Shown here: positions 52,240 to 60,957 of the stretch, in pieces
Layout of the letters: every line of letters begins with the position of its first letter
Numbering within the stretch: position 1 is the stretch's first letter
Assembly (NCBI GenBank): GCA_021773565.1
Contig: JAJFJZ010000028.1
Location: forward strand, 1-64,000
Direction of reading: 5' to 3'
Source: Gammaproteobacteria bacterium
Lineage (GTDB): Bacteria; Pseudomonadota; Gammaproteobacteria; Pseudomonadales; Azotimanducaceae
Length of the DNA: 64,000 nucleotides
Translations under genes and position numbers: made by a program
Notes under the pieces: model-generated
Seen by the model: only the letters and a program-made list of their open reading frames with translations
Databases searched by the model: none
Told to the model about the DNA's origin: nothing

Positions 52240-53310
52240 CTAATACCCCGGTCTTCGCACGGGCTCCACTTTCGCCACTGCTATAAGAGATTCCACACAG
52301 TCGCGAATGGAAACATCAAGCGTGCGAAATTCCATGCCGAGTGCTTCGCGGATGCGGTCATTACGTAACTCGCAGCCTCCCCAAATAGCTCTGAATTTGG
52401 CTTCCTTTGCCCGTACCTTTTCAGGGAAGGGGTCAATGAGCTCCGCACCCGCAAACCCCAACTCCGGAAGAAGGCGGTCTATGCTGGCACATATATCTTC
52501 TACATTGCGGGTTTCAGTTGACCAGGCAATAAACCGTTGGCCATTTTCAACATTCACACTTTCAAGCATACGAATGTGTGCTTCTGCCACATCACGCACA
52601 TCAACCGTGAACCACGGACGATAGGCGCCGATCACGTTCTGTGTATATTTGCCGAGCAGCATGGTCTCAATGTTGTGCTGCCAGGGACCAAAGTTTTTTT
52701 GGTGTGTTGACTGGATAGGTCCGACATTGTCACCTGGACAACAGGTGATGGCGTCCCACCGACCACTTGCCTCGGCGGCTTCAGCGAAGGCGCGTTCCGC
52801 CAGAACTTTACCCATGGAGTAACCCTGGCCACGTTCAGGCAAGCGTTTGGGATTTAGTTCATCGGGGTAACGGTCTTCGTAAAGGACGGGCCGCCTCACA
52901 AGCTCCTGTATGTCCTGTTCGGAGATGACAGCCGCAATACTGGATGTAACGATCACACGATTTACGCTTTCTGACAAGTTGACGCTGTTGATAACGTGAT
53001 CACAAACCATTTTGACATAGTCCAGGTCATCGTAGGTGGAGACATGCGACAGGTGCGCAACACCCTGGCAGCCTTTGAAGATCTCGTCAAAGCAACCAGC
53101 CTCATCAAGGTCTGCTGAATGAAGGGTCAAGCGACCGGAGGCATAACCCGGCATAGCCTTTAGAAAGGTTGTCTTTGATTCGTCGTTCGCATCCCGAACG
53201 CAAGCTCGCACCCGATAACCTTTATCCAAAAGTTGCCGCACAACCCATCCACCGATAAATCCCGCGCTGCCGGTTACAGCAACTGTTCCGCCTCGAGGCA
53301 TTGGTGCCAT
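52240..53310 (-). CDS. NAD-dependent epimerase/dehydratase-family (extended SDR) protein
   Basis: A 356-residue extended SDR. VAVTGSAGFIGGWVVRQLLD is the G-x-x-G-x-x-G Rossmann motif, VIVTSSIAAV carries the Ser, and YSMGKVLAERAFAEA the Tyr-x-x-x-Lys pair (Y-S-M-G-K). The pattern fits dihydroflavonol-4-reductase/cinnamoyl-CoA-reductase-like members. The start at 53310 follows AAGGA; upstream in-frame ATG codons lack a ribosome site. Its substrate is unknown. It may be co-transcribed with the small membrane protein upstream. Confidence 0.87.
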   Translation of the reverse strand: MAPMPRGGTVAVTGSAGFIGGWVVRQLLDKGYRVRACVRDANDESKTTFLKAMPGYASGRLTLHSADLDEAGCFDEIFKGCQGVAHLSHVSTYDDLDYVKMVCDHVINSVNLSESVNRVIVTSSIAAVISEQDIQELVRRPVLYEDRYPDELNPKRLPERGQGYSMGKVLAERAFAEAAEASGRWDAITCCPGDNVGPIQSTHQKNFGPWQHNIETMLLGKYTQNVIGAYRPWFTVDVRDVAEAHIRMLESVNVENGQRFIAWSTETRNVEDICASIDRLLPELGFAGAELIDPFPEKVRAKEAKFRAIWGGCELRNDRIREALGMEFRTLDVSIRDCVESLIAVAKVEPVRRPGY

Positions 53311-53366
53311 GGGAGTTTTCCTTGTTTTACTTTTGTTTAAATTGCTCGATGACAGCAACCCTGCTC

Positions 53367-53909
53367 TTAACGATCGACAACTTCGTATAGCCAGAATTCT
53401 CCTGCTAATAATGCTTCGGCGATTTGTTCGGCTGTAAAGGCGGGATTTGCCTCGCCAAAATATTTTTTACTATTGAGCGTCATGATCTCGAGAAGTTTGG
53501 GATGTTCCATCATTCTCACCATACGTTGTTCATACAGCTTGCCGTCGATTCTCAGTATTACCCGGTCATCATTAACAAGATGATGTGGCCATCGTTTCCA
53601 TATCTTGCCGTAACCTGTATTCATGTAGCCGCTAATTATGTACAGACGTTTATCCAGTACATTTACCCAGACCACTCGTGATGATGCAGGTTCCATGATT
53701 TGAAACTCAATTTCCATACGATCAGTCAGATAGCTCCAGTCGTCTGGGGCGGTGGATAATTCACCCGTCGTGAAGGGTCCACCGGTAATGATCTCAAGCG
53801 GGCCATCATGGAAGCGCATGCCAAAGAGAAAAATGGCAATACTCAAGGCCAATACACCAACAATAATTCCCAGCCATTTTAGAAAACCCATCATGTTTGC
53901 ATATCCCAT
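53367..53909 (-). CDS. Single-pass membrane protein of unknown function
   Basis: A 180-residue protein with one N-terminal membrane helix (~8-28, FLKWLGIIVGVLALSIAIFL) and a soluble beta-rich domain with many Trp and Tyr. The pattern W-V-N-V-L-D-K-R-L-Y-I-I-S-G-Y recalls split-barrel flavin/F420-binding proteins, but this is weak. It lies between repeat copy 2 and the SDR gene, same direction. No family is named with confidence. Confidence 0.65.
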   Translation of the reverse strand: MGYANMMGFLKWLGIIVGVLALSIAIFLFGMRFHDGPLEIITGGPFTTGELSTAPDDWSYLTDRMEIEFQIMEPASSRVVWVNVLDKRLYIISGYMNTGYGKIWKRWPHHLVNDDRVILRIDGKLYEQRMVRMMEHPKLLEIMTLNSKKYFGEANPAFTAEQIAEALLAGEFWLYEVVDR

Positions 53910-53937
53910 AAAATTTCATGAAGCATAACGCTTTTAG

Positions 53938-54021
53938 AAAAAGGGGTCAGGTTCATTTTCACCCTAAATCGTTGTTGGGAAAGAGGCCGCGGTATAGTGA
54001 AAATGAACCTGACCCCTTTTT
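53938..54021. repeat. Inverted-repeat element, copy 2
   Basis: The same 25-bp perfect arms as copy 1, around a different 34-base centre that shares GGCCGCGG. It lies between two divergent genes, only 29 bases from the start of the minus-strand membrane protein and ~50 from the plus-strand one, so it must lie in their promoter/leader region. Confidence 0.85.
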
Positions 54022-54069
54022 CCCGTATAGTTAGCCTGGATCAAAGAGAAAAATATACGGGGAAAGTTT

Positions 54070-54450
54070 ATGGATATTGCTTTAAAAATTGCGGTGGGCG
54101 TGATTGCCCTGATGTTGGGTTTTTTGGGGATAAATGCTGCGATAGATCCTGCAGGTGCAGCGTCCCAGTTCGGATTAACGTCGAATGGAATTATCGGGTT
54201 GAGTACGCTACGCAGCGATTTCGGTGGGATGTTTGTCACCAGCGCGGTGTTGTTGATATTAGGTCTTTTGCGGGGAGAAACGCTCTGGTTTCTAGCGGTA
54301 GCCCTGCTGATGGGAGTGATCGGCCTGTTCCGCGGAATCGGATTTGTGGTTGATGGATATGATGCAAGCCTCCTTCCGCCGTTTCTGTTTGAGATCATTT
54401 TCGTCGTGGCGTTGGTAGTTGCGCACCGGCAGCTCAAAGTGGAGAGCTGA
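54070..54450 (+). CDS. DUF4345-like small membrane protein
   Basis: A 126-residue protein with four predicted membrane helices and the pattern GINAAIDPAGAASQFGL ... RSDFGGMFVTSA. This is that of the DUF4345 family, whose function is not known. GGGGAAAG precedes the ATG. Flanked on both sides by copies of the inverted-repeat element. Confidence 0.78.
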   Translation: MDIALKIAVGVIALMLGFLGINAAIDPAGAASQFGLTSNGIIGLSTLRSDFGGMFVTSAVLLILGLLRGETLWFLAVALLMGVIGLFRGIGFVVDGYDASLLPPFLFEIIFVVALVVAHRQLKVES

Positions 54451-54458
54451 GTCGACTA

Positions 54459-54541
54459 AAAAAGGGGTCAGGTTCATTTTCACTATACTGCGGTCTTTTG
54501 TTGCTAACAATAAAGGGTGAAATTGAACCTGACCCCTTTTT
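54459..54541. repeat. Inverted-repeat element, copy 3
   Basis: The same 25-bp arms with one difference (right arm GTGAAATTGAACC in place of GTGAAAATGAACC). The central 33 bases are unlike copies 1 and 2 except for a short CTGCGGTC word. It lies between two converging genes. Confidence 0.85.
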
Positions 54542-54544
54542 TAA

Positions 54545-54991
54545 TTAGTGATAAATAGCGTAATGTGTCTGTGGCACAATGACGGTATAGGTAGTCTGCA
54601 AATAGGTCACAATGTCTACCAACTGCTGCACCGTCATTGTTTCATTGTAGTTTTTCATATTTGATAAACCTTCCGCATTTTTGGCGTCTCCCAATGATGC
54701 ATAGGCAATGCGGTGTGAGGGATTGATTACAGAAGTTACCAGATCGCCATAGGTCCTTATCCTGGTGGTAGCCCCACCCAGAATTACATGCAGGGGCTTG
54801 TCCCTGGCTCGATCCGCCACGTCTGCACCACGAAAGCTGTGACAATTTGTGCACTCAAGGCTTTCGAATGCCAGGCGCCCCTTCTCAATATCGCCTGCTG
54901 GTAGACTAAAGCCCCTGCCTTCACTTTCACATCCGGTAATCAGGAATGAAATGACTATCAGGCAGGCCGTACTAATAAGCGATTTAAACAT
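54545..54991 (-). CDS. Lipoprotein c-type cytochrome
   Basis: A 148-residue lipoprotein with lipobox I-T-G-C (Cys21), a haem site CTNCH at 47-51, and a likely Met ligand in SNMKNYNETM. Class I cytochrome c proportions are kept. The preceding SFRGADVAD/DKPLHVILGG resembles small periplasmic electron carriers of the SoxX/cbb3 kind, but no specific partner is nearby. GGAGGGTACC precedes the ATG. Confidence 0.85.
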   Translation of the reverse strand: MFKSLISTACLIVISFLITGCESEGRGFSLPAGDIEKGRLAFESLECTNCHSFRGADVADRARDKPLHVILGGATTRIRTYGDLVTSVINPSHRIAYASLGDAKNAEGLSNMKNYNETMTVQQLVDIVTYLQTTYTVIVPQTHYAIYH

Positions 54992-55165
54992 GGTACCCTC
55001 CTATCTGCTTTTACCCTTACGCATCCGGGCGGCGATTTGTATCAGGAGATGTACCTATGAACTGTCAGTTTGGATGGTGCGTATACAAGCTTCGGAATTC
55101 CCCTAAAGACACAACTATTGAAAGTGCCACAATACCTTTGAGGTCGTGAAGATCTGGAGAATCGT

Positions 55166-56074
55166 ATGCGGGACATAAATACAGTACTAATCGCCAGTGA
55201 CAATCTGGAGGGTCTGGAGTGGGCGCTGGAAAAAGCGGTGTACGTTGAACACTTCACAGGAGCAAACCTTGAGGTATTGGAAGTAATCTATAACTATATT
55301 CAGGAAACGCCCTCGCGCCTGATATCTGAAGAAAAAATGACGGCTATCAGGGAGCAGCTGATTTCCTCCGAGCAATCTATTCTGGATACCTATGCCAGGC
55401 GCATCGAAAAGCGCGTTGCGCAGGTTAGCTCTTCTGTAAAATGGAACAAAAACTCGACCGCTGAAATTCTGTCCTATTTAGAAGATAAAGACATTGGCCT
55501 TATTATAAAGCCGGTTTCTGCGCACCATCGGATTAGGGACTATTTAAATGCACCGCTGGATTGGGAGATTATGCGTTATTCTCATTGTCCGGTTTTGATC
55601 TCAAAAGACCAATCCTGGACAGATAATAAAAAGCTCCTGGTGGCCCTGGATATTGCTGATGATCGTCACACGTCGTTGAACAAGGCGGTACTTGAAGCAG
55701 CAGTGGCTTTCGCATCAATTCTTGACGCAGAAGTGCACCTGGTTAGTGTCTATCCGGATATGGGCCAGGAAGTTAGCAACTACCAGGTGGCGGTAGATTA
55801 TGTAGCGATAAAAGAGGATATGAAGCGCACAAGAGAGAAGTTATTGAAAGAAGCAGTGGATTTAGCAAAGATTGATGATGTAGTAATCCATGTACATGCC
55901 GGACCACCGGCAAAGGTCATCGCCAGGCTTGCAGAAGAGGTAGAACCCACTATTACAATTGTTGGTACCGTAGCGCGTCACGGCACAGGCAAATTAATTT
56001 TTGGAAATACTTCTGAATCCCTGATTCCATTACTACAAGGCGATATTTTGTGTGTTCATGATGTCGACAACTGA
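55166..56074 (+). CDS. Tandem universal stress protein (UspA family)
   Basis: A 302-residue protein of two Usp domains. The first (~1-145) is degenerate at the nucleotide loop; the second (~150-300) keeps a Usp core with VALDIADDRHTSLNKAVLEA and the ATP-binding-like loop IVGTVARHGTGKLIFGNTSE (G-x-x-x-R-H-G pattern). Such UspE-type proteins help cells survive growth arrest and oxidative stress. It is followed 25 bases later by a single-domain Usp gene. Confidence 0.88.
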   Translation: MRDINTVLIASDNLEGLEWALEKAVYVEHFTGANLEVLEVIYNYIQETPSRLISEEKMTAIREQLISSEQSILDTYARRIEKRVAQVSSSVKWNKNSTAEILSYLEDKDIGLIIKPVSAHHRIRDYLNAPLDWEIMRYSHCPVLISKDQSWTDNKKLLVALDIADDRHTSLNKAVLEAAVAFASILDAEVHLVSVYPDMGQEVSNYQVAVDYVAIKEDMKRTREKLLKEAVDLAKIDDVVIHVHAGPPAKVIARLAEEVEPTITIVGTVARHGTGKLIFGNTSESLIPLLQGDILCVHDVDN

Positions 56075-56099
56075 AATACTTTACCAACCGGAGTGAAGA

Positions 56100-56555
56100 A
56101 TGATCGCGAAATACAGTTCTATTGTTGTTGCAGTTGATTTTTCGGAGAATGGTAATCAGGTGCTTGAAGCTGTTCCTGATCTTAAAAACCGGGAACCCGG
56201 TGAATACAGCATTATTTCTGTTGTGGCACCCTTGATCACCCCTGTTTCAGGTATGGATCCCAGCGCTTTTGCTGCAAGCGCATCCCTTCCCGAGATCGAG
56301 GCGGAGATTACACAGCAGGCCTTACAGAGTGTACGTGAGCGTGCGGCCAACTGTGGATTATCGCAGGATCGCGTGCAAATACTGCATGGCAATCCATCCT
56401 CAGTGATCCGTTCTTTTGCGGAGGAAAGTGGAGCAGACCTTATAGTTATCGGATCGCACGCACGTAAAGGAGTTGCACGCTTTATTTTGGGTTCCACCGC
56501 TACAGGGGTATTGCATGGCGCTACTTGTGACGTGCTCACAATCCGCGTTACGTAG
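56100..56555 (+). CDS. Universal stress protein (UspA family)
   Basis: A 151-residue single Usp domain: IVVAVDFSENGNQVLEAV at the start, ADLIVIGSHARKGVARFILG with the ATP-binding G-x(2)-G-x(9)-G(S/T)-like loop, ending STATGVLHGATCDVLTIRV. It is convergent with and overlaps (8 bases) the zinc-finger gene. The pair with the tandem Usp gene forms a small stress operon. Confidence 0.9.
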   Translation: MIAKYSSIVVAVDFSENGNQVLEAVPDLKNREPGEYSIISVVAPLITPVSGMDPSAFAASASLPEIEAEITQQALQSVRERAANCGLSQDRVQILHGNPSSVIRSFAEESGADLIVIGSHARKGVARFILGSTATGVLHGATCDVLTIRVT

Positions 56556-56862
56556 CGCAATCAATACACAAAGTAGTGGAAGGTATTGCCCTGGAACGTT
56601 CCGGATTAATTTTTGTACCACAGGATGCACAAATGTTGTAGGTGCCTTCCGCCAATCTTTGCAGGGCGCGCTCAACGTTCCTTAGTTCAATGGTTAGCTC
56701 CTGGTTGAGCGCAAACTTGGTTTCGTCGTTTTCTACTTCGGTTGCCTGATCCTCAAAATCCTGGGGGACAGGTTCCGTGCGAACCCGGGTTATTCGTTCC
56801 TTGCGCTCCAGAATATCTGCTCGTACGCGCTCCAGGTCTGCTTTCAGATTTTCATTTTCCAC
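56548..56862 (-). CDS. DksA/TraR-type zinc-finger protein
   Basis: About 104 residues: N-terminal helical half (coiled-coil hairpin), then a zinc finger CASCGTKINPERSRAIPSTT followed by LCIDCAT (C-x2-C-x17-C-x2-C). The proportions and the R-A-x-P-x-x-x-x-C-x-x-C end are those of small TraR/DksA-like RNA polymerase-binding proteins. The GTG start at 56862 has GGGGA 5 bases upstream; a TTG at 56874 would add four residues. The acidic tip residues of DksA are not clearly conserved, so activity may differ. Confidence 0.87.
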   Translation of the reverse strand: MENENLKADLERVRADILERKERITRVRTEPVPQDFEDQATEVENDETKFALNQELTIELRNVERALQRLAEGTYNICASCGTKINPERSRAIPSTTLCIDCAT

Positions 56863-56898
56863 AAGTTTCCCCAACAGACAGTTGTAGTTGTTGCTTTC

Positions 56899-57159
56899 CT
56901 AATCGAGACTTTTCCGAAGCCGATCGTAGGCTTTGCCCAGTTCTTTAGCCACTTCGACCGTAGCACTGCCCACATCCTGCGCAGACGATTTCGCCTCTTC
57001 AGCGAAGTTCGAAATTTTTGGTTCAAGGGAGTGCCACTTTTTTTCCAGTTTGTCCCATTCATCCTGTGTTTCCATAGCTGCCAGATGAATGTGCAGTTTT
57101 AGCTCGTCACGATCTTTTTTCAGGCTTTCAAGTATTTTGCCAAGAGTAGAATCGGTCAT
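56899..57159 (-). CDS. Small helical (coiled-coil) protein
   Basis: An 86-residue, highly charged helical protein, start ATG 57159 with GGAGGG 9 bases upstream. No signal peptide. Heptad-like Leu/Ile/Ala spacing (ILESLKKDRDELKLHIHLAA, VEVAKELGKAYDRLRKSL) suggests a coiled coil. It is upstream of the zinc-finger gene in the same direction and may be co-transcribed. Function unknown. Confidence 0.65.
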   Translation of the reverse strand: MTDSTLGKILESLKKDRDELKLHIHLAAMETQDEWDKLEKKWHSLEPKISNFAEEAKSSAQDVGSATVEVAKELGKAYDRLRKSLD

Positions 57160-57324
57160 AACAAATATCCCTCCGGTGTTAAGATTTCCGATACTACCAA
57201 TCGTACCAGACAATTGTAGTTAAGAGGATTTACCTAGCTATTGGTATGAAGTGCCGGGAATGGCTGTGCCAGTGATGATGAATGGTTGTTGGGTTCTGCC
57301 AATGGTTTACTTCGTCAGGAAGAA

Positions 57325-57351
57325 GGCCAACAGCAGTGTTTGCTGTTGGCC
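57325..57351 (-). terminator. Intrinsic terminator of gdhA
   Basis: GGCCAACAGCA and TGCTGTTGGCC form a perfect 11-bp stem with a 5-base loop, 15 bases after the gdhA stop, followed on the minus strand by a short T-rich run (TTCTTCC). Confidence 0.8.
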
Positions 57352-57365
57352 CCTGTTATTACCCC

Positions 57366-58715
57366 CTAGAGCACGCCATAGGCTAACATTGCATTTGCCA
57401 CCTTCACAAAACCTGCAATATTTGCACCTTTGAAATAATCAACGCCGTCCGCGTTTTCCCCAAACTCGACACACTGATCATGAATCTCGCGCATGATATT
57501 TTGCAGGCGAGTATCCACCTCTTCTGCGGACCAGGAAATACGCAGGCTGTTCTGGCTCATTTCCAGGCCTGAGACTGCTACGCCACCGGCATTGGCTGCT
57601 TTGGAAGGTGCATGTAATATTTTGCCTTCCTTGAGTGCCGTGATGGCTGGTGGATCACTTGGCATATTTGCCCCTTCGGCGACAGCGATACAGCCATTTT
57701 TCACAAGCATTTTGGCGTCGTCTGCGTCCAGTTCATTTTGCGTGGCACAAGGAAAGGCCAGATCACACTTGACCGACCAGGGTCGTTTTCCTTCGTAGTA
57801 CTGGCAACCAAACTCATCGGCGTATTCGCTAATGCGACCGCGTCGTTCATTTTTCAATGCACCGACCCAGGCCAGTTTTTCAGCGGTAATTCCGTCCGGG
57901 TCGTGTATAAATCCGCCAGAGTCCGAAAGCGTTACTACTTTCGCGCCATAATCGTTGAGTTTCTCAACGCAATATGTTGCAACATTACCCGAGCCGGATA
58001 CGACGCAGATTTTGCCTTCCAGACTTTGTCCGGAGTGCTGCATCATGTTGTTTGCCATATATACCGTTCCATATCCGGTAGCTTCCGGTCGAACCAGGCT
58101 TCCGCCAAACTCCAGTGCCTTGCCGGTTAACACACCTTCAAATCGATTGTGCATGCGCTTGTATTGACCAAACATGTACCCGACTTCCCGGGCGCCAACG
58201 CCTATATCACCGGCGGGAACATCGGTATTGGGGCCGATGTGCCTGCCAAGCTCTGTCATGAAGGCCTGGCAAAAGCGCATAACCTCAGCGTCTGATTTTC
58301 CTTTGGGATTGAAGTCGGAGCCGCCTTTACCGCCACCCATGGGCAGGCTGGTAAGACTGTTCTTGAATGTCTGTTCAAATCCGAGAAACTTGAGAATGCT
58401 CTGGTTCACTGAGGGGTGAAATCTGATTCCCCCTTTATATGGACCGATTGCGTTACTCCATTGCACCCGCATGCCACGATTCACCCTTATGTTTCCTTTA
58501 TCGTCCTGCCAGCAGACGCGAAAAATAATTATTCGATCAGGCTCCGACATACGCTCAAGAATTTGCATTTCGTGGTATTTGGGTTTGTCGGCGATGTATG
58601 GAATGATATCCATCGCAACTTCCTGAACTGCCTGGTGAAACTCTGTTTCGTTGGGGTTACGTCGAGCCAATCCGTGCATGAAGTGTTCTAGTGCTTCATC
58701 ATTAGTACTTGTCAT
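57366..58715 (-). CDS. gdhA: Glutamate dehydrogenase (NADP-type)
   Basis: A 449-residue enzyme, the length of bacterial hexameric NADP-GDH. Signature blocks are GPYKGGIRFHPSVN, LPMGGGKGGSDFNPKG (catalytic Lys), DVPAGDIGVGAREVGYMFGQ, and the Rossmann IVCVVSGSGN-type motif seen as CVVSGSGNVATYC. AGGG lies 9 bases before the ATG at 58715; an ATG three codons earlier is less well spaced. It makes glutamate from 2-oxoglutarate and ammonia. The strong hairpin at 57325-57351 ends its transcript. Confidence 0.95.
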   Translation of the reverse strand: MTSTNDEALEHFMHGLARRNPNETEFHQAVQEVAMDIIPYIADKPKYHEMQILERMSEPDRIIIFRVCWQDDKGNIRVNRGMRVQWSNAIGPYKGGIRFHPSVNQSILKFLGFEQTFKNSLTSLPMGGGKGGSDFNPKGKSDAEVMRFCQAFMTELGRHIGPNTDVPAGDIGVGAREVGYMFGQYKRMHNRFEGVLTGKALEFGGSLVRPEATGYGTVYMANNMMQHSGQSLEGKICVVSGSGNVATYCVEKLNDYGAKVVTLSDSGGFIHDPDGITAEKLAWVGALKNERRGRISEYADEFGCQYYEGKRPWSVKCDLAFPCATQNELDADDAKMLVKNGCIAVAEGANMPSDPPAITALKEGKILHAPSKAANAGGVAVSGLEMSQNSLRISWSAEEVDTRLQNIMREIHDQCVEFGENADGVDYFKGANIAGFVKVANAMLAYGVL

Positions 58716-58887
58716 GTGTGTCATCCCTATTTTCTGGAGTCTGGTTTGTTATTGTTAAAAATGTAGTGTTTTCGGAGCCTACTCCCAAGCTGGGCTGTGC
58801 GCCAGTAATTGTTGTGTAATGCGCTTTGCTACCTGTAGTCCTTGCGTTACACTCTAGGCTTGGTGCAATGTCTATGGGGGGCGAATT

Positions 58888-60957
58888 GTGCGCAAAATAA
58901 GGACTCATGCACTTGTCGATTTATACGGGAAGGCGGGTAAAAAGAACAAAAAACTAAGAAGCACAGCTCCATTATTGTTAATTCTGCTATCCACGGTATT
59001 GCTTGTATTCTCCGGTTGTGGTGGTGGAAGTGGTGGTAGTTCAGTTGGAACCGACACCTCTCCGGGTGAATGCTCAGGGGGATGTGCCGACACATCTACC
59101 TTTCTGACCGTTGACGATGTGCAAACCGTGATAGCCCAGGCCGTAGCAGAGGCGAATGCACAGGGCGTGGCTGCCAGCATTGCGGTAGTTGACCGGGTTG
59201 GCAATGTACTTGCGGTGTATCGTACCGGTACCGGACCTCAGCAGATACTAATAGCCACACAGCTTGATGCCAGTGGTGCTGCGGTGATAGATGGTGGTCT
59301 GGAAGGCGTGGGAGCGGGTCTTGATGGACTTGATCTTCTGGTGGCGATTGCCAAGGCAGTAACCGGTGCATTCCTGTCCTCTGAAGGTAATGCCTTCACC
59401 ACTCGCACGGCCAGCCAGATTGTCCAGGAAAATTTTAATCCGGGAGAACAAAATCAACCCGCCGGCCCCCTGTTTGGCGTGCAATTTAGCCAGTTTTCAT
59501 GTTCAGATTTTTCACAGAGTCAGGGTCTGCCTGGGCCCCAGCGCTCGCCACTGGGCCTTTCAGCTGATCCGGGTGGCCTGCCTTTGTATAAAGGTGGCAC
59601 AGCCGTTGGTGGCATTGGGGTAATCGCGGATGGCGCTTATGGCGTGGATAAAGTTATATCGGATTTTGATCAGAATGTGGACGAACTGATAGCAACTGCA
59701 GGCAGTTTTGGTTATTCAGCTCCTCTGGAGCGGCGCGCAGATGCTATTACTATTGATGGTAAGACCTTTCGCTTTAGTGATGTTGATTTTGACGATCTGG
59801 CATCCGACCCTGCTTCGGCGCCGGGCTTTACTTCACTGACAGACGGCGGCCTGGTAGCGGTAAATGGCTATACTGCAGCGCTGGTAAGCGCCGGCACGGC
59901 CTTTGGTGAACCCGCGTCCGGCATACGTTCTGATGCTGATGTAAATTTTCCGGGGCGTGATGCTTTTGTCTTTGTAGATGGCAGCAATGCCTTGCGTTAC
60001 CCGCCACGCGCAGCTACTGATGGCGCGATTCTTGGTGGTATTGAATTGAGCCAGAGTGAGGTTCGCACACTTATGGATCAGGCACTTGCAGTGGCGAATC
60101 GAGCTCGAGCACAAATTCGCCGTCCGCTGGGAAGCTCAGCAAGGGTGACCATATCTGTAGTGGATACCACTGGTGAAATTCTAGGCATGGTGCGCACGCG
60201 AGATGCGCCTGTATTTGGAGCGGATGTCAGTCTTCAAAAGGCCCGCACAGCTACTTTTTTCTCTAATCGCGACGCTGCGGCTTTCCTGCAAAGTTTGCCG
60301 GACGCGGTGTATGTGGGAGCAGGTCGGGTAAGCCGTATTGGGGATTACGCGACTGCAGTTCAAACATTTTTGGCTAACACAAATGCACTGGTTACCGGAG
60401 AGGTGGCCTTTTCTGATCGTGCCGGTGGCAATTTGTCGCGACCATTTTATCCGGACGGTATATCCGGTGCTATAAACGGACCCTTAAGCAAACCGCAGGG
60501 AGAATGGAGTGTGTTCTCAACAGGTTTGCAGCTTGATTTGTCATTAAACGCGGCATTGCAACATATATTGTTTGCTTTGGGACTGCCTTTTCCGGATGTA
60601 GGTGAGAACTGTGCCGGGGTGTTTCTTGCACCGGATTTAAGCTCGGTTTCTGCCACTGTTACTGACCTGACTGTTGCCAATGGGCTACAGATTTTCCCCG
60701 GCAGTGTTCCCATATACAGGGGCGGATCATTGATCGGAGGCATAGGAGTCTCAGGTGACGGAGTGGACCAGGATGACATGATTGCGTTTCTGGGATTGCA
60801 CAATGCAGGGGAGACCCTCGGAGGTGCAATAAACAATGCACCGCCCGGGATTCGCGCTGACCAGCTGACTCCCCATGATGTGAGATTGCGTTATATTCAA
60901 TGTCCTCAGGCACCATTCATCGATAGCGATGAAACCAACGTCTGCGAGGGGAAATGA
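58888..60957 (+). CDS. Lipoprotein with two GlcG/HbpS-like domains
   Basis: A 689-residue lipoprotein, GTG start after GGGGGG. The lipobox V-F-S-G-C gives a lipidated Cys44, followed by a Gly/Ser linker. The N-terminal half (DVQTVIAQAVAEANAQGVAA, VAVVDRVGN-type strand, LPLYKGGTAVGGIGVIADG) and the C-terminal half (RTLMDQALAVANRARAQIRR, TISVVDTTGEILGM, VPIYRGGSLIGGIGVSGDG) each match the GlcG/HbpS fold, a small domain that binds haem or other cofactors in HbpS. The duplication with a long insert is unusual for a family whose members are mostly ~140 residues. It lies 4 bases ahead of an outer-membrane protein and a multiheme cytochrome. Haem binding is an inference. Confidence 0.8.
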   Translation: MRKIRTHALVDLYGKAGKKNKKLRSTAPLLLILLSTVLLVFSGCGGGSGGSSVGTDTSPGECSGGCADTSTFLTVDDVQTVIAQAVAEANAQGVAASIAVVDRVGNVLAVYRTGTGPQQILIATQLDASGAAVIDGGLEGVGAGLDGLDLLVAIAKAVTGAFLSSEGNAFTTRTASQIVQENFNPGEQNQPAGPLFGVQFSQFSCSDFSQSQGLPGPQRSPLGLSADPGGLPLYKGGTAVGGIGVIADGAYGVDKVISDFDQNVDELIATAGSFGYSAPLERRADAITIDGKTFRFSDVDFDDLASDPASAPGFTSLTDGGLVAVNGYTAALVSAGTAFGEPASGIRSDADVNFPGRDAFVFVDGSNALRYPPRAATDGAILGGIELSQSEVRTLMDQALAVANRARAQIRRPLGSSARVTISVVDTTGEILGMVRTRDAPVFGADVSLQKARTATFFSNRDAAAFLQSLPDAVYVGAGRVSRIGDYATAVQTFLANTNALVTGEVAFSDRAGGNLSRPFYPDGISGAINGPLSKPQGEWSVFSTGLQLDLSLNAALQHILFALGLPFPDVGENCAGVFLAPDLSSVSATVTDLTVANGLQIFPGSVPIYRGGSLIGGIGVSGDGVDQDDMIAFLGLHNAGETLGGAINNAPPGIRADQLTPHDVRLRYIQCPQAPFIDSDETNVCEGK

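Noticed and set aside
57325-57351. Hairpin as another copy of the inverted-repeat family
   Set aside because: Arms are 11 bp, share no sequence with the 25-bp family and sit right after gdhA; a terminator explains it.
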